Shown here piece after piece: positions 13,347 to 13,622 of a stretch of 13,622 nucleotides of DNA. The notes beneath the pieces were generated by a model. That model was given only the letters and a program-made list of their open reading frames with translations, did no database searches and was not told the origin of the DNA. Source of the stretch: an uncultured Phascolarctobacterium sp. (GTDB lineage: Bacteria > Bacillota > Negativicutes > Acidaminococcales > Acidaminococcaceae); the NCBI GenBank assembly GCA_937901335.1, contig CALCHC010000106.1, forward strand, positions 1 to 13,622. The letters run 5' to 3'. Both the position numbers and the translations under genes were made by a program. Positions within the stretch are counted from its first letter, which is position 1. Each line of letters starts with the position of its first letter.

Positions 13347-13622
13347 TTAGTACAATTCACCGGGACGATAGCCTGCAGGAAGTTCCTCTTCTTCCAAGAA
13401 TTTGAAGTTTTCATCTTCCAGGATGGGCAGGAATACCCAGTAAGGAATCTTGGTGAATTCTGCGCAATAATCGTTGGCGCCAAACCACTTGCCTTCTTTA
13501 GCACCCAAGTTCATACCACGAGCGAACTTAGTACGATTTGCACAATCGTGAATTGCAATATCCCAACCTTCTTCGTCAGCAATCTTCATCAGTTTCAATG
13601 TCAGTTCTCTACTCCAAATGGG
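13347..13622 (-). CDS. 3' end of an unrecognised gene, cut by the window edge
   Basis: An open frame runs from the right edge of the window to a TAA at 13347, giving at least the last 91 residues of a longer protein. The TTG at 13598 that could be read as a start has no ribosome binding site, and the frame stays open above it (PIWSREL precedes), so the true start lies outside. The visible part includes GWDIAIHDCANRTKFARG, two cysteines, and an acidic tail ending in YRPGELY. It looks like a soluble C-terminal region. I do not recognise the family. It lies 12 bases before the HD-domain gene and is presumably in the same operon. Confidence 0.8.
   Translation of the reverse strand, partial: PIWSRELTLKLMKIADEEGWDIAIHDCANRTKFARGMNLGAKEGKWFGANDYCAEFTKIPYWVFLPILEDENFKFLEEEELPAGYRPGELY

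Noticed and set aside
13347..13598. A complete 83-aa protein starting at TTG 13598
   Set aside because: The frame is open to the window edge above this codon and no ribosome binding site precedes it, so it is the end of a longer gene.

Overview
The window reads as ordinary chromosomal DNA of a Firmicute with moderately AT-rich sequence. It contains the Gram-positive division cluster (yggS/ylmE, sepF, ylmH, divIVA next to ileS), a T-box leader controlling ileS, consensus sigma-A promoters and strong AGGAGG-like ribosome binding sites. A stand-alone biotin-dependent carboxyltransferase subunit beside these genes is typical of anaerobic Negativicutes such as Acidaminococcaceae/Phascolarctobacterium. 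That placement is inference from gene content, not from a search. I see no CRISPR array, insertion sequence, phage gene, tRNA or rRNA.

Layout. Positions 1-183: a two-promoter intergenic region, one sigma-A promoter firing leftward out of the window and one rightward into a class A penicillin-binding protein (184-2436), which ends in a strong terminator. Positions 2519-3950: a promoter and a single-gene unit for a carboxyltransferase subunit, closed by a hairpin that also serves the convergent ileS. Everything after about 4000 is on the minus strand.

Minus-strand units, in transcription order from the right edge: (a) the 3' end of an unrecognised gene (13347-13622, cut by the window edge) followed 12 bases later by an HDIG-type phosphohydrolase gene, then a terminator; (b) a single-gene cyclase/kynurenine-formamidase-family gene with a consensus promoter, an 18-bp perfect palindrome at its transcription start, and a terminator; (c) a tightly packed operon yggS-sepF-proC-ylmH-divIVA-histidine phosphatase (11585 down to 7156) with gaps of 3 to 18 bases or overlaps; (d) ileS, with its own promoter and a T-box leader of about 300 nt.

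How they fit together. SepF (FtsZ membrane anchor), DivIVA (pole/septum scaffold) and the class A PBP are envelope and division functions. YggS and ProC link PLP homeostasis and proline synthesis to the same transcript, and YlmH is an S4-domain RNA-binding protein. IleS is set by charged tRNA-Ile supply. No previously undescribed system is evident. The best leads are architectural: an 11-residue (hendecad) periodicity in DivIVA with all four cysteines in the same register, an ER/K-rich helix-like tail on the PBP, an F-x-R-K motif repeated three times in the SepF linker, an altered metal motif in the cyclase-family protein, and palindromes embedded in two promoters.
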